Source of the DNA: Burkholderiales bacterium
GTDB lineage: Bacteria > Pseudomonadota > Gammaproteobacteria > Burkholderiales > Ga0077523
Length of the DNA: 64,000 nucleotides
NCBI GenBank assembly: GCA_022843925.1
Contig: JALHMS010000001.1
Location: 74,378 to 138,377, forward strand
Direction of reading: 5' to 3'
The notes beneath the pieces are model-generated. The model did no database searches, had not been told where the DNA came from, and worked only from the letters and a program-made list of their open reading frames with translations. The position numbers were made by a program, and so were the translations under genes. Positions 14,781 to 24,301 of the stretch are shown piece after piece; the stretch's first letter is position 1; every line of letters begins with the position of its first letter.

Positions 14781-14836
14781 TTGACTGGGAAGCAGGCTCG
14801 CTGCGTAGTTGACGGGGAAGCAGGCTCGCTGCGTAG
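14759..14836 (+). repeat. 28-bp tandem repeat, about 2.8 copies, spanning the gltB stop codon
   Basis: A 22-base core beginning GGGAAGCAGGCTCGC and ending GCGTAG starts at 14759, 14787 and 14815, giving an exact 28-base period. The first copy encodes the last residues and TAG stop of gltB; the other two are downstream copies joined by TTGACT and TTGACG. The period is not a multiple of three. Confidence 0.9.
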
Positions 14837-14906
14837 TGGATGAGGCATCGGGCACGGCGTGCATCGCGCCGTGACGGACAAGAACAACTGAGTCGAGATC
14901 GAGTAC

Positions 14907-16391
14907 ATGGGCAAGGTAACGGGATTCATGGAGTACCAGCGGCTGACCGAGGCCGCGGAGCCGGCCGTCGAACGGGTCCGTCACTGGAAGGAGTTCGTCG
15001 GTCACCTGACGGATCAGGAGGCCTCCGTCCAGGGTGCCCGGTGCATGGACTGCGGCATCCCGTTCTGCATGCAGGGCTGTCCGGTGAACAACATCATTCC
15101 CGACTGGAACGACCTCATCTACCGGCAGAACTGGCGGCAGGCCCTCGACACCCTGCACTCCACGAACAACTTTCCCGAGTTCACCGGCCGCGTCTGTCCG
15201 GCGCCGTGCGAAGCGGCCTGTACTCTGAACATCAATGCCGACCCGGTGGGCATCAAGTCCATCGAGCACGCGATCATCGACAAGGGCTGGGAAATGGGAT
15301 GGGTCGTCCCCCAGCCCCCCAAGGCGAAGACCGGCAAGCGGGTCGCCGTGGTCGGATCGGGGCCGGCCGGTCTGGCCTGCGCCCAGCAGCTCGCGCGGGC
15401 CGGACACGATGTCACCCTGTTCGAGAAGAACGACCGAATCGGCGGGCTGCTGCGCTACGGCATTCCCGATTTCAAGATGGAGAAGCACCACATCGACCGC
15501 CGGATGGCGCAGATGCAGGAGGAGGGCGTCACCTTCCGCCCGGGCGTCTGCGTGGGGAAGGCGCCCACCGAGGGTGGTGTGACCAACCTCGCGAAGGAGT
15601 ACATCGATCCCGAGAAGCTCCTTGCCGAGTTCGATGCCGTCACCCTGACCGGCGGCGCCGAGCAGCCGCGCGATCTCCAGGTCCCCGGGCGCGAACTGCA
15701 GGGCATCCACTTCGCGATGGAGTTCCTGCCCCTGCAGAACCGTGTGGTCGCCGGCGACCGGATTCCCGGCCAGATCATGGCGACGGACAAGCACGTCGTG
15801 GTGATCGGCGGTGGCGACACGGGTTCCGATTGCGTCGGCACATCGAATCGCCACGGCGCTGCCTCGGTCACGCAGTTCGAACTCCTGCCCCAGCCTCCTG
15901 CCGAGGAGAACCGCGCCCTGACGTGGCCCTACTGGCCGCTCAAGCTGCGGACATCCTCGTCCCACGAGGAAGGTTGCTCGCGCGACTGGGCCGTCTCGAC
16001 CAAGGCGTTCCGCGGCGAGAACGGTCACGTGAAGGCGCTGGTGTGCGTCCGTGTGGAGTGGAAGAAGGACGATGCGACCGGGCAGATGAAGATGGTCGAG
16101 GTCTCCGGCAGCGAGTTCGAGATTCCCGCCGACCTCGTCCTCTTCGCGATGGGATTCGTCTCTCCCCTGGCGAGCGTTCTCGAGTCGTTCGGTGTCGCCA
16201 AGGACGCCCGCGGCAACGTCAAGGCGTCGACGGAAGGCCCGGTTTCCTACCAGACGAACGTACCCAAGGTGTTCGCGGCGGGCGACATGCGCCGCGGGCA
16301 ATCGCTGGTGGTCTGGGCCATCCGTGAAGGACGCCAGGCAGCACGCGCGGTCGACGAGTTCCTGATGGGGCGCAGCGATCTGCCGCGCTGA
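14907..16391 (+). CDS. gltD: Glutamate synthase (NADPH) small subunit
   Basis: Supplies electrons from NADPH through FAD and two 4Fe-4S clusters to GltB. The N-terminal cysteine-rich segment [17 protein letters not shown] and the later [12 protein letters not shown] hold the cluster ligands. The FAD-binding loop [14 protein letters not shown] and the NADPH-binding loop [11 protein letters not shown] are intact. Length is 494 residues. The gene lies 126 bases after gltB, the gap being largely the 28-bp repeat and a short leader; the two subunits are almost certainly co-transcribed. Confidence 0.96.
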   Translation: MGKVTGFMEYQRLTEAAEPAVERVRHWKEFVGHLTDQEASVQGARCMDCGIPFCMQGCPVNNIIPDWNDLIYRQNWRQALDTLHSTNNFPEFTGRVCPAPCEAACTLNINADPVGIKSIEHAIIDKGWEMGWVVPQPPKAKTGKRVAVVGSGPAGLACAQQLARAGHDVTLFEKNDRIGGLLRYGIPDFKMEKHHIDRRMAQMQEEGVTFRPGVCVGKAPTEGGVTNLAKEYIDPEKLLAEFDAVTLTGGAEQPRDLQVPGRELQGIHFAMEFLPLQNRVVAGDRIPGQIMATDKHVVVIGGGDTGSDCVGTSNRHGAASVTQFELLPQPPAEENRALTWPYWPLKLRTSSSHEEGCSRDWAVSTKAFRGENGHVKALVCVRVEWKKDDATGQMKMVEVSGSEFEIPADLVLFAMGFVSPLASVLESFGVAKDARGNVKASTEGPVSYQTNVPKVFAAGDMRRGQSLVVWAIREGRQAARAVDEFLMGRSDLPR

Positions 16392-16410
16392 CGTCGGTTC
16401 GCAGTACGGG

Positions 16411-16430
16411 CGGGGGATTCGAGGCCCCCG
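16411..16430 (+). terminator. GC-rich hairpin after gltD
   Basis: CGGGGG (16411-16416), an eight-base loop and CCCCCG (16425-16430) form a strong stem 20 bases after the gltD stop. It lacks a T tract, so it may act only as an mRNA 3' end stabiliser. Confidence 0.35.
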
Positions 16431-16573
16431 TCCGGTGGCACTTCCGGGATCGCGCTCCCCTGCGCCCACGCACGCGCTCCGCCGTGCGCTCGATGGTGCT
16501 CCTCGAAGGGCGCGCCCCACGCAGTCTGCCTCGACCGTCCTCAGCGATTCCTAGCCCTCTCCGAGCCCGAGCC

Positions 16574-17635
16574 ATGTCCCGTCCAAAGAACGACACGTTC
16601 CTCCGCGCCCTGCTGCGCGAACCCACGCCGTACACCCCGATCTGGATCATGCGGCAGGCCGGTCGCTATCTGGCCGAGTACAACGCCACCCGCGCCCGCG
16701 CCGGGGACTTCATGAGCCTGTGCCGCAATGCGGATCTCGCCACCGAAGTGACCATGCAGCCGCTCGCGCGCTTTCCGCTCGATGCGGCGATTCTCTTCTC
16801 CGACATCCTCACCGTGCCCGATGCCATGGGCCTGGGGCTCTACTTCGCCGAGGGCGAGGGTCCACGCTTCGAGCGCCCCCTGCGCGATGAATGGGCGATC
16901 AACGACCTCACACCGATCGATCCGTGGGGCAACCTGCGCTATGTGATGGATGCCGTCTCCCAGATCCGGAAGGCGCTGGCCAACGAGGTGCCGCTCATCG
17001 GCTTCTCCGGCAGCCCGTTCACGCTGGCCTGCTACATGATCGAAGGCCAGGGCGGGACCGATTTCGAGCGCGTGAAGGGCATGGCCTACGGCCGCCCCGA
17101 CCTGCTCCACAAGATCCTCGACGTGAATGCGCGGTCCGTCGTCGCCTACCTCAACGCCCAGGTCGAGAGCGGCGCCCAGGCTCTCATGCTGTTCGACACC
17201 TGGGGAGGCGCGCTTTCGAATGCGGCCTATCAGGAGTTCTCACTGGCGTACATGCAGCAGGTCGTGGCCGGGCTCACGCGGGAGCGCGACGGGCAGAAGG
17301 TGCCGGTGATCGTCTTCACGAAGGGGGGCGGGCTGTGGCTGGAGAAGATCGCCGCGATCGGCTGCGATGCGGTCGGCCTCGATTGGACCGTGGACATCGG
17401 GGAAGCGCGCGCACGGGTCGGCAAGCGCGTCGCGCTGCAGGGGAATCTCGATCCGACGATCCTGCTCACCACGCCGGAGATCGTCCGCCGGGAGGCCGGC
17501 AAGGTCCTCGCGTCCTACGGCGCCGGCACCGGTCACGTCTTCAATCTCGGCCATGGTGTCTCCCGCGTGACCCCGCCCGAGAACGTCGCGGCGCTGGTCG
17601 AGGCCGTTCACGAGCAGTCGCGCATCTATCACTGA
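16574..17635 (+). CDS. hemE: Uroporphyrinogen decarboxylase
   Basis: Decarboxylates uroporphyrinogen III to coproporphyrinogen III in haem synthesis. The N terminus from ATG 16574 ([17 protein letters not shown]) and the family signature [15 protein letters not shown] match HemE, as do [31 protein letters not shown] and the C-terminal NLGHGV. Length is 353 residues, equal to well-known homologues, whereas the earlier in-frame ATG at 16484 would add 30 unmatched residues. It stands alone after gltD with a 182-base gap. Confidence 0.95.
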   Translation: MSRPKNDTFLRALLREPTPYTPIWIMRQAGRYLAEYNATRARAGDFMSLCRNADLATEVTMQPLARFPLDAAILFSDILTVPDAMGLGLYFAEGEGPRFERPLRDEWAINDLTPIDPWGNLRYVMDAVSQIRKALANEVPLIGFSGSPFTLACYMIEGQGGTDFERVKGMAYGRPDLLHKILDVNARSVVAYLNAQVESGAQALMLFDTWGGALSNAAYQEFSLAYMQQVVAGLTRERDGQKVPVIVFTKGGGLWLEKIAAIGCDAVGLDWTVDIGEARARVGKRVALQGNLDPTILLTTPEIVRREAGKVLASYGAGTGHVFNLGHGVSRVTPPENVAALVEAVHEQSRIYH

Positions 17636-17982
17636 ATTCCAGCCGACAGCGGCCGGAAACCCGCGTCGTTCCACGAGTTATGCACAGGGCGCCAGCATTG
17701 GCGCGGGTCTTCCGGCGATTCCCCTCTGTGTACCCTGGTGGGGTCCTGCAACTCTCTGATTGTCAAATCTTCTTCGCACACGCGCTGACGCGGTGCATGC
17801 TTCCCGGGAAGTCTTCACGACCGGGCCTTGACATTCGCCACGGAAGCTCATGCACAGATTTATCCACAGCCTCTGCAGGCCGTTTCCGCCAGTCCGTCCA
17901 ACGGGTTCCTACCGATATGTCATGCGAGATCGAAGCTCCTGACGCCAACTCCTCGCCTCGCAAAGGGAATTGAGGAACCGTC
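17636..17982 (+). promoter_or_regulatory. hemE-priA intergenic region with two DnaA boxes
   Basis: This 347-base gap has no convincing gene. TTATGCACA (17678-17686) and TTATCCACA (17860-17868) both fit the DnaA-box consensus TTWTNCACA, the second being the high-affinity form; TCATGCACA at 17849-17857 is a near match. A perfect -35 hexamer TTGACA lies at 17828-17833 without a good -10 at the usual distance. The arrangement suggests DnaA-linked control of priA rather than a replication origin. Confidence 0.45.
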
Positions 17983-20166
17983 GTGCCTTTCCTCCAGGTG
18001 GCTCTCGACGTACCGGTGGACACGCTCTTCGACTACCGGTACCCCGATGCCGGTGAGGACGATGTCGGGCGACTGGTGGTCGTACCGTTCGGGCGCGCGC
18101 ACCGGGTCGGAGTGGTCACGGGGGTGTCCGACACCACGCTGATCGAGTCGAACCGTGTCAGGCAGGCGACGCGGATCGCCCGCCATCTGCCGCGCGTGCC
18201 GGCGGAGATCCTGGACCTCGCCCGTTTCTGTCACCGGTACTACCACCATCCCCTGGGGGAGATCCTTCTCGGGGTGCTCCCCACGGCGTTGCGTCGGACG
18301 GATGCCACGGCACTCACGCCCGGGCGCGCCTTTCGTCTGACGGCGGCCGGCCTCGGCGTCGACCTGCAGGCCGTCCCCGCGCGCGCGACGTTGCAACGCC
18401 GCCTGCTCGAATCGCTGCGCGACGCGCCGACTTTGGGGGTTCCGGAGATCAACGCCCTCGGCAGCAGCGCCATGCGGGTGCTCCGGGTGTTCATGCACTC
18501 GGGATGGGTAGAGGAGACCGTACCGCCCGATCCGGCAGCGCCCGGGGAAGTCGCTTTCGCACCGAACGCGTCGAGCCATGCACTGAATCCGGAACAGTCG
18601 CAGGCAGTCGCCGCCGTCGTCGACACGCTCGGGCGGTTCGAGACGCACCTGCTCCAGGGCGTCACCGGCAGCGGCAAGACCGAGGTCTACCTCCAGGTGA
18701 TCGCCGAGGCCGTCGCGCGCGGCGGCCAGGCCCTGCTGCTCGTTCCCGAGATCAATCTCACGCCGCAGTTGCAGGCGCGGGTGGACGACCGCTTCGGCGC
18801 CGACCGCGTCGTCGCCCTGCACAGCGGCCTTGCCGAGGGTGAGCGGCTCGTGCGGTGGACGAAAGCCGCGCGCGGGGAAGCCACCATCGTCGTGGGTACC
18901 CGCCTCGCGGTCTTCACCCCGATGCCGCGTCTTGCCCTCATCGTCGTCGACGAGGAGCACGACGCCTCGTACAAGCAGCAGGAGGGACTCCGCTACCACG
19001 CCCGGGATCTCGCGATCGTGCGTGGCCGCGATCGCGGCGTGCCGCTCGTCCTGGGCTCGGCCACGCCTTCGCTGGAGAGCGTCCGCCAGGTCGATGCCGG
19101 GCGGTACCGCCCCGCCTACCTGCGAACGCGCGCCGGCGGTGCGGCGCCCTCGGTCCGCGTCATCGACACCCGCGCGCTACCGCCGGGCGAGTGGCTGCAT
19201 CCGGCCTCGGCGCAAGCGATCTCCGGCGCGATCGACCGCGGCGAGCAGAGTCTCGTCTTCATCAACCGGCGCGGCTATGCCCCGACGCTGCTCTGCCATC
19301 ACTGCGGCTGGGTGGCGCCGTGTCATCGATGCAGTGCGCGCCTGACGTACCACCATGGCGCGCGTCGCCTCCGTTGCCATCACTGCGGACACGAGGCATT
19401 GCCGCCTCGCGCCTGCCCCTCGTGCGGCAGCCAGGATCTGCGCCCGCTCGGGCAGGGCACCGAGCGGGTCGAGGAGCACCTGGTCGCCCGCTTCCCCGGG
19501 GCCAGGATCGCCCGCGTGGACCGCGACACGACGCGCCGCAAGGACGCGTTCGCGCAGCTGCGCGATCGGATCGAGTCGGGCGACATCGACCTGCTGGTCG
19601 GCACCCAGATGCTGGCGAAGGGGCACGACTTCCCGCGCCTGACCCGCGTCGTGGTGATCGGCGCCGACCAGGGGCTCTTCTCTCCCGACTACCGGGCCGA
19701 GGAGCGTCTCTTCGCGCTGCTGCTCCAGGTGGCCGGCCGTGCAGGTCGCGCATCGCTCGCGGGGGAGGTGCTGGTCCAGACGGGCGCGCCCGAGCATCCG
19801 CTCTATGCCGCGCTGGTCGCCCAGAACTTCGACCGGTTCGCGCGCGAGCAGCTCGAAATGCGTCGCGCCGCGGGCTTTCCCCCGTATGTGCACCAGGCGT
19901 TGCTCCGCGCGGAAGCCACCGACGAACTGGCGGTCTTCGAGTATCTCCGTCAGGCGGCGACCGCCGGCCGCGATCTCGGTGAAGACGTCTTGCTGTTCGA
20001 TCCGGTCCCGCCACTGGTCGCACGGGTTGCCGGCCGATGGCGCGGGCAGTTGCTGGTACAGGCTTCCGCGCGACCCGCCCTGCACCGATTCCTGGATGCG
20101 TGGTGGCCGGCCCTCCAGACGCCGCGCGTGCGCTGGTCGCTCGACGTGGATCCGCTCGACTTCTGA
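17983..20166 (+). CDS. priA: Primosomal protein N' (replication restart helicase PriA)
   Basis: Superfamily 2 DNA helicase that reloads the replisome at collapsed forks. Visible parts are an N-terminal 3'BD domain (LDVPVDTLFDYRYP), a winged-helix region, Walker A GVTGSGKTEVYL, Walker B DEEH, and the zinc-binding cysteine cluster (CHHCGW, CHRC, CHHCGH, CPSC). Helicase motifs V/VI with GTQMLAKGHDFP and QVAGRAGR follow. Length is 727 residues. The GTG start at 17983 is supported by a GAGGAA Shine-Dalgarno at 17972-17977. Confidence 0.95.
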   Translation: MPFLQVALDVPVDTLFDYRYPDAGEDDVGRLVVVPFGRAHRVGVVTGVSDTTLIESNRVRQATRIARHLPRVPAEILDLARFCHRYYHHPLGEILLGVLPTALRRTDATALTPGRAFRLTAAGLGVDLQAVPARATLQRRLLESLRDAPTLGVPEINALGSSAMRVLRVFMHSGWVEETVPPDPAAPGEVAFAPNASSHALNPEQSQAVAAVVDTLGRFETHLLQGVTGSGKTEVYLQVIAEAVARGGQALLLVPEINLTPQLQARVDDRFGADRVVALHSGLAEGERLVRWTKAARGEATIVVGTRLAVFTPMPRLALIVVDEEHDASYKQQEGLRYHARDLAIVRGRDRGVPLVLGSATPSLESVRQVDAGRYRPAYLRTRAGGAAPSVRVIDTRALPPGEWLHPASAQAISGAIDRGEQSLVFINRRGYAPTLLCHHCGWVAPCHRCSARLTYHHGARRLRCHHCGHEALPPRACPSCGSQDLRPLGQGTERVEEHLVARFPGARIARVDRDTTRRKDAFAQLRDRIESGDIDLLVGTQMLAKGHDFPRLTRVVVIGADQGLFSPDYRAEERLFALLLQVAGRAGRASLAGEVLVQTGAPEHPLYAALVAQNFDRFAREQLEMRRAAGFPPYVHQALLRAEATDELAVFEYLRQAATAGRDLGEDVLLFDPVPPLVARVAGRWRGQLLVQASARPALHRFLDAWWPALQTPRVRWSLDVDPLDF

Positions 20167-20200
20167 GCGTTCCGCCCCCGGTTTCCACGGGGGCGGGGTT

Positions 20201-20206
20201 TATAAT
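20201..20206 (+). promoter_or_regulatory. Putative -10 element of argS
   Basis: TATAATCCGC lies 26 bases before the argS start in a short GC-rich gap after priA. No matching -35 hexamer is evident. The sequence is the same as the one proposed for mrcA. Confidence 0.45.
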
Positions 20207-20231
20207 CCGCGCCTTTCCAGAAGTGCCTCCC

Positions 20232-21986
20232 ATGCCCCCGCCCGCGATCGATCTCAAGACCCACCTGTCCGGCCTGTTCGAGACCGCTCTAGAAGTCGTC
20301 GCCCCCGAGGCCACCGACACGCCCGTGGTGCTCGAACGTCCGAAGGTCGCCGCCCACGGGGACTTCGCGTGCAACGTCGCGATGCAGCTCGCCCGGCGCC
20401 TGAAGCGCAATCCCCGCGAGATCGCCCAGCGCATCATCGATCAATTGCCGACCTCCCCCTGGGTGGCGCGCGCCGAGATCGCCGGGGCCGGCTTCATCAA
20501 CCTCTTTCTGCGTCCCGAAGCCAAGCGTGCAGTCGTGCAGCGCATCTTCGCGGAAGGCGACGCCTATGGTCGCGTGACCGTGGGCGCCGGCAAGCGCGTG
20601 CAGGTGGAGTTCGTGTCCGCCAACCCGACGGGCCCGCTGCACGTGGGCCATGGCCGAGGCGCCGCTTACGGCGCGAGCCTCGCCAATCTGCTCGAGGCCG
20701 CCGGCTTCGACGTGGCCCGCGAGTACTACGTGAACGATGCCGGCCGCCAGATGGACATCCTGTCGGTATCGGCGTGGGTGCGTTACCTCGAGCTGTTCGC
20801 CGAAGCCGTGCCGTTCCCCGCCAACGGTTACCAGGGCGACTACGTCCGGACCCGCGCCGCGGAGATGAAAGCCGTCGACGGCGATCGGTTCTCGCGCCCC
20901 GCTGCCGCCGTCACTGAAGGTCTGCCCGACGCACCCGAGGGCGACGAAGCTGCCGTCGAAGCGCGCATGGACGCGCTCATCGAACGGGCGAAGCAGTTGC
21001 TCGGCCCCGACTTCGACCGCCTCACGCTCTTCGTGCTCGAGCGCCAGCTGGAAGGCATCCGCGACGTGCTCGGCCGCTTCGGTGTCACCTTCGACCAGTG
21101 GTACTCGGAGCGCTCGCTCTACGACTCCGGACGCGTGGCCCGGGCCCTCGAAGTCCTCGAAGCCAACGGTCATCTGTACACGCAGGACGGCGCCCGCTGG
21201 TTCCGCTCCACCGCATTCGGCGACGACAAGGATCGTGTCGTCCAGCGCGAGAACGGGCTCTTCACCTACTTCGCGTCGGACATCGCCTACCACCACGACA
21301 AGTTCCAGCGCGGCTTCGATCTCGTGGTCGACGTGTGGGGCGCAGATCACCACGGCTACATCCCGCGCGTGAAGGCGGCGCTCTCCGCGTTCGAGATCGA
21401 TCCCGAAAGGCTCGTCGTCCCGCTCATCCAGCTCGTGGCGCTCTTCCAGGGCGGCGAAGCGGTGAAGATGGGCAAGCGGAGCGGCAGCTACGTGACGCTG
21501 GAAGACCTGATGGACGACGTCGGGGTCGATGCGACGCGCTATTTCTATCTCGCCCGGAAGTGCGACCAGCACCTCGACTTCGACCTCGATCTCGCGAAGT
21601 CGCAGAGCAACGACAACCCGGTCTACTACATCCAGTACGCCCACGCGCGGGTCTCGAGCGTCCTCGAGGAATGGGGCGGCGACCGCGCGATGCTGCGGGC
21701 AAGCGATCTCGCCCCGCTCGACACGCCCGCGGAACTGACCCTGCTGCAACGGATCACCGATTACCCCGACACCATCGAGTTCGCCGCCCGCGATCTCGCG
21801 CCGCACGTGATCGCCTTCTACCTGAAGGACCTTGCCGCCGACTTCCACAGCTACTACAACGGCACCCGGTTCCTCGTCGAAGACGAAGCGGTCCGCAACG
21901 CGCGTCTCGCCCTCGTGCTGGCCGTGCAGCAGGTGCTGCGGAACGGATTGCGGCTGCTCGGCGTCGGCGCGCCGGAACGGATGTAG
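20232..21986 (+). CDS. argS: Arginyl-tRNA synthetase
   Basis: Class I aminoacyl-tRNA synthetase charging tRNA-Arg. The N-terminal additional domain is followed by VEFVSANPTGPLHVGHGRG, which contains the HIGH-type motif (HVGH). The catalytic core contains WGADHHGYIPRVKAA and a KMSKS-like loop (KMGKRSG). A C-terminal all-helical anticodon domain ends the protein. From ATG 20232 the length is 584 residues; the upstream in-frame extension into priA is rejected because it has no family similarity. The gene sits 65 bases after priA and three bases before the SPOR gene. Confidence 0.96.
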   Translation: MPPPAIDLKTHLSGLFETALEVVAPEATDTPVVLERPKVAAHGDFACNVAMQLARRLKRNPREIAQRIIDQLPTSPWVARAEIAGAGFINLFLRPEAKRAVVQRIFAEGDAYGRVTVGAGKRVQVEFVSANPTGPLHVGHGRGAAYGASLANLLEAAGFDVAREYYVNDAGRQMDILSVSAWVRYLELFAEAVPFPANGYQGDYVRTRAAEMKAVDGDRFSRPAAAVTEGLPDAPEGDEAAVEARMDALIERAKQLLGPDFDRLTLFVLERQLEGIRDVLGRFGVTFDQWYSERSLYDSGRVARALEVLEANGHLYTQDGARWFRSTAFGDDKDRVVQRENGLFTYFASDIAYHHDKFQRGFDLVVDVWGADHHGYIPRVKAALSAFEIDPERLVVPLIQLVALFQGGEAVKMGKRSGSYVTLEDLMDDVGVDATRYFYLARKCDQHLDFDLDLAKSQSNDNPVYYIQYAHARVSSVLEEWGGDRAMLRASDLAPLDTPAELTLLQRITDYPDTIEFAARDLAPHVIAFYLKDLAADFHSYYNGTRFLVEDEAVRNARLALVLAVQQVLRNGLRLLGVGAPERM

Positions 21987-21989
21987 GCC

Positions 21990-22697
21990 GTGGCCAGCCG
22001 CGACTACAAGACGCCTCGTCCATCCGTGTCCGCCCGATCCGGCAGTCCCATGCTGGTGGGTATCGTGATCGGCATTCTCGTCGGTCTGGCCGTCGCTCTG
22101 GGTGTCGCGCTCTACCTGTTCAAGGTGCCCGCGCCCTTCGTGCCTCGCGAGGTAGGCGGCAAGGCGGTGCCCGAGTCGGTCTCGAAGCCGACAGGCCCCG
22201 CCGAAGCATCGGACCGCGACGCTGACCGCGCGAAGCCTGGTGCCGGATCCGCGGCCTCGAAGTCGACGACCGCGTCGCCCCGGTCCGGCACTCCCGACGC
22301 GGATGGCGAGAAATCCCGATTCGACTTCTACGAGATCCTGCCCGGCACCGACAGCGCCGCGAAGGCCCGCGAGGGCAAGCCTGCGGACAGCAAGGCTGCC
22401 GAACCGAAGGCGGCGGCGAACGCGCCCGCGCCTTCGTCGGCGGCTGGCGCGGATGTCTACTACCTGCAGGCTGGCGCGTTCCAGAATGCCGCCGACGCCG
22501 ACAACCTGAAGGCGCGGCTCGCGCTCTCCGGCATCGAAGCCAAGGTGCTCACGGCCGATCTGCCCGAGGGCAAGGTATGGCATCGTGTCCGCGTGGGCCC
22601 GCTGCGCGGCGTTGACGAGGTCGGGCGCGTACGCGAGCGGCTCAAGCAGAACCAGATCGACGCGACGCTGATCAAACAGAAGGCAACGGCCGACTGA
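21990..22697 (+). CDS. SPOR domain cell-division protein (FtsN-like)
   Basis: Inner-membrane protein with a cytoplasmic tail of about 20 residues, one membrane segment (about residues 21-44), and a long low-complexity periplasmic linker rich in Ala, Lys, Pro and Ser. A C-terminal SPOR domain (about residues 150-230) carries YYLQAGAFQNAADADNLKARL. SPOR domains bind denuded glycan at the division septum. Position after argS is the common place for an FtsN-like gene in Betaproteobacteria. The start is GTG at 21990, three bases after the argS stop. The assignment to FtsN itself is inferred from domain layout and context. Confidence 0.85.
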   Translation: MASRDYKTPRPSVSARSGSPMLVGIVIGILVGLAVALGVALYLFKVPAPFVPREVGGKAVPESVSKPTGPAEASDRDADRAKPGAGSAASKSTTASPRSGTPDADGEKSRFDFYEILPGTDSAAKAREGKPADSKAAEPKAAANAPAPSSAAGADVYYLQAGAFQNAADADNLKARLALSGIEAKVLTADLPEGKVWHRVRVGPLRGVDEVGRVRERLKQNQIDATLIKQKATAD

Positions 22698-22777
22698 CCC
22701 TGTCGTTCCGGCGACACGTGCGGCACTCGGCGTTTGACACGATGTACGACGCGCCTATGGCGCTTACTGGAGGTGAC

Positions 22778-23431
22778 ATGAAGCTCGTCAGGCACATGGT
22801 TCTCGCGGCAATGCTGGCCGGCGTCGCGGGCGGTGCGACCGCCGCGGTGGAAGTGAACAAGGACTACCGGACGCTCGCCACCGTGCAGCCGACGGAACCC
22901 GCCGGCAAGATCGAGGTGCTGGAGTTCTTCCAGTACGGCTGCAGCCACTGCTACGACTTCGAGCCGACCGTGAAGGCCTGGAAGTCGAAGAAGGCGAAGG
23001 ACGTCGAGTTCCGGTACGTGCCCACGGTCTGGGACGAATCCCGGGTTCCGCAGGCCAAGATGTACTACACCTTCGAGGCGCTCGGTCTCCTCGACGCGCT
23101 GCACGAGAAAGCCTACGAGACGATCCACCAGAAGCAGGTGAAGCTCTGGGATCGCGCGGTGCTCATGAAGTGGGCCGCCGAGCAGCCGGGGGTCGACGCG
23201 AGGAAGTTCGAGGAGACGTACGACTCCTTCGGCGTCAACAGCAAGGTCCAGCGCGCCATGAAGATGACCAAGGACTACGCCATCAAGGGCACGCCGACCG
23301 TCATCGTGAACGGCAAGTACACCACCGGACCGGGCTACGCCTCCGGTGCCAACGGACAGGTGGACTACGCGCGCTTCCAGCAGATCCTCGAAGACCTGAT
23401 CGGGATGGAACGGAAGAAGGGCGCCAAGTAG
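22778..23431 (+). CDS. dsbA: Thiol:disulfide interchange protein DsbA
   Basis: Periplasmic oxidase that forms disulfide bonds in secreted proteins. The start is ATG 22778, with GGAGGTGA at 22769-22776 as an excellent Shine-Dalgarno. A signal peptide ending near ATAA (residue 23) precedes a thioredoxin fold. The active site is C55-S-H-C58 within EFFQYGCSHCYDF, differing from the CPHC of E. coli DsbA. The cis-proline loop KGTPTVIVNG is intact. Length is 217 residues. The partner DsbB is not in the window. A strong hairpin follows the gene. Confidence 0.94.
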   Translation: MKLVRHMVLAAMLAGVAGGATAAVEVNKDYRTLATVQPTEPAGKIEVLEFFQYGCSHCYDFEPTVKAWKSKKAKDVEFRYVPTVWDESRVPQAKMYYTFEALGLLDALHEKAYETIHQKQVKLWDRAVLMKWAAEQPGVDARKFEETYDSFGVNSKVQRAMKMTKDYAIKGTPTVIVNGKYTTGPGYASGANGQVDYARFQQILEDLIGMERKKGAK

Positions 23432-23447
23432 TCCTGGCGACTCATCG

Positions 23448-23469
23448 AAGGCCGGCGCAAGCCGGCCTT
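23448..23469 (+). terminator. Probable terminator hairpin after dsbA
   Basis: A nine-base perfect stem AAGGCCGGC (23448-23456) and GCCGGCCTT (23461-23469) encloses a GCAA tetraloop. Only a weak T-rich tail (TTCCGCGTTT) follows. It lies 17 bases after the dsbA stop and before the next gene's ribosome site. Confidence 0.65.
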
Positions 23470-23498
23470 CCGCGTTTCCGGAGGATCACCACCACGCC

Positions 23499-24278
23499 AT
23501 GGATGAGCCGCTGAGAGTCGTCATCACCGGGGCATCCGACGGCATCGGCGCGGCACTCGCCCGCCACTATGCGGCGCGTGGAGCGACGCTCGGTCTGGTG
23601 GCCAGGCGCAGGGATCTCCTCGAGTCGCTTGCAGCCTCGCTGCCCGTACCGGTGGCGACCTATCCGGCCGATGTCCGCGATGGTGCGGCGATGGCCTCTG
23701 CCGCTGCGGACTTCATGGTGCGCTTCGGACGGCCCGACATCGTGATCGCCAACGCGGGGGTCAGCGCAGGCAACCTCACGGGTTGCGACGAGGACGTCGA
23801 GACCTGCCAGTGGATCCTCGACGTGAACGTGATCGGCATGGTGAAGACGTTCCAGCCCTTTCTCGAACCGATGTGCGCCGTCCGACGCGGCGTGCTCGTG
23901 GGCGTCGCGAGCGTCGCCGGGATCCGCGGCCTGCCCGGCAGCGGCGCCTATTGCGCGTCGAAGGCGGCGGCGATCGCGTATCTGGAAAGTCTGCGGGTGG
24001 AGTTGCGCGGAAGCGGCGTCTCGGTGGTCACCCTCTGCCCGGGCTACGTGCGCACGGCGATGACGGCCCACAACCCCTACGCGATGCCCTTCCTGCTCGA
24101 GGCGGACGACGCTGCCCGGCGTCTCGCACGCGCCATCGAGCAGCGGCGCCCGTACGCCGTCGTGCCGTGGCAGATGGGGCTCGTGGCCCGGCTGCTGGGC
24201 GTATTGCCCCGATGGGTGTTCGACCGGGCTTTCGCCAAGGTCAAGCGCAAGCCCCGACGCGCCACACCCGGACGCTGA
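23499..24278 (+). CDS. Short-chain dehydrogenase/reductase family oxidoreductase
   Basis: NAD(P)-dependent oxidoreductase with a Rossmann fold. The cofactor loop TGASDGIG lies near residue 9, NAG near residue 85, the catalytic Ser in VGVASVAG and the Tyr-Lys pair in YCASKAAA. The C-terminal region PRWVFDRAFAKVKRKPRR is basic and amphipathic, which may indicate peripheral membrane contact. Length 259 residues is typical of classical SDRs. Substrate cannot be told. It is convergent with the HAD gene, with only 23 bases between the stops. Confidence 0.88.
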   Translation: MDEPLRVVITGASDGIGAALARHYAARGATLGLVARRRDLLESLAASLPVPVATYPADVRDGAAMASAAADFMVRFGRPDIVIANAGVSAGNLTGCDEDVETCQWILDVNVIGMVKTFQPFLEPMCAVRRGVLVGVASVAGIRGLPGSGAYCASKAAAIAYLESLRVELRGSGVSVVTLCPGYVRTAMTAHNPYAMPFLLEADDAARRLARAIEQRRPYAVVPWQMGLVARLLGVLPRWVFDRAFAKVKRKPRRATPGR

Positions 24279-24301
24279 GCGTCGCCATCCGCGGTGCCGG
24301 A

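Noticed and set aside
17636-17982. Replication origin
   Set aside because: Only two good DnaA boxes, no AT-rich unwinding region, and no dnaA or gidA nearby.
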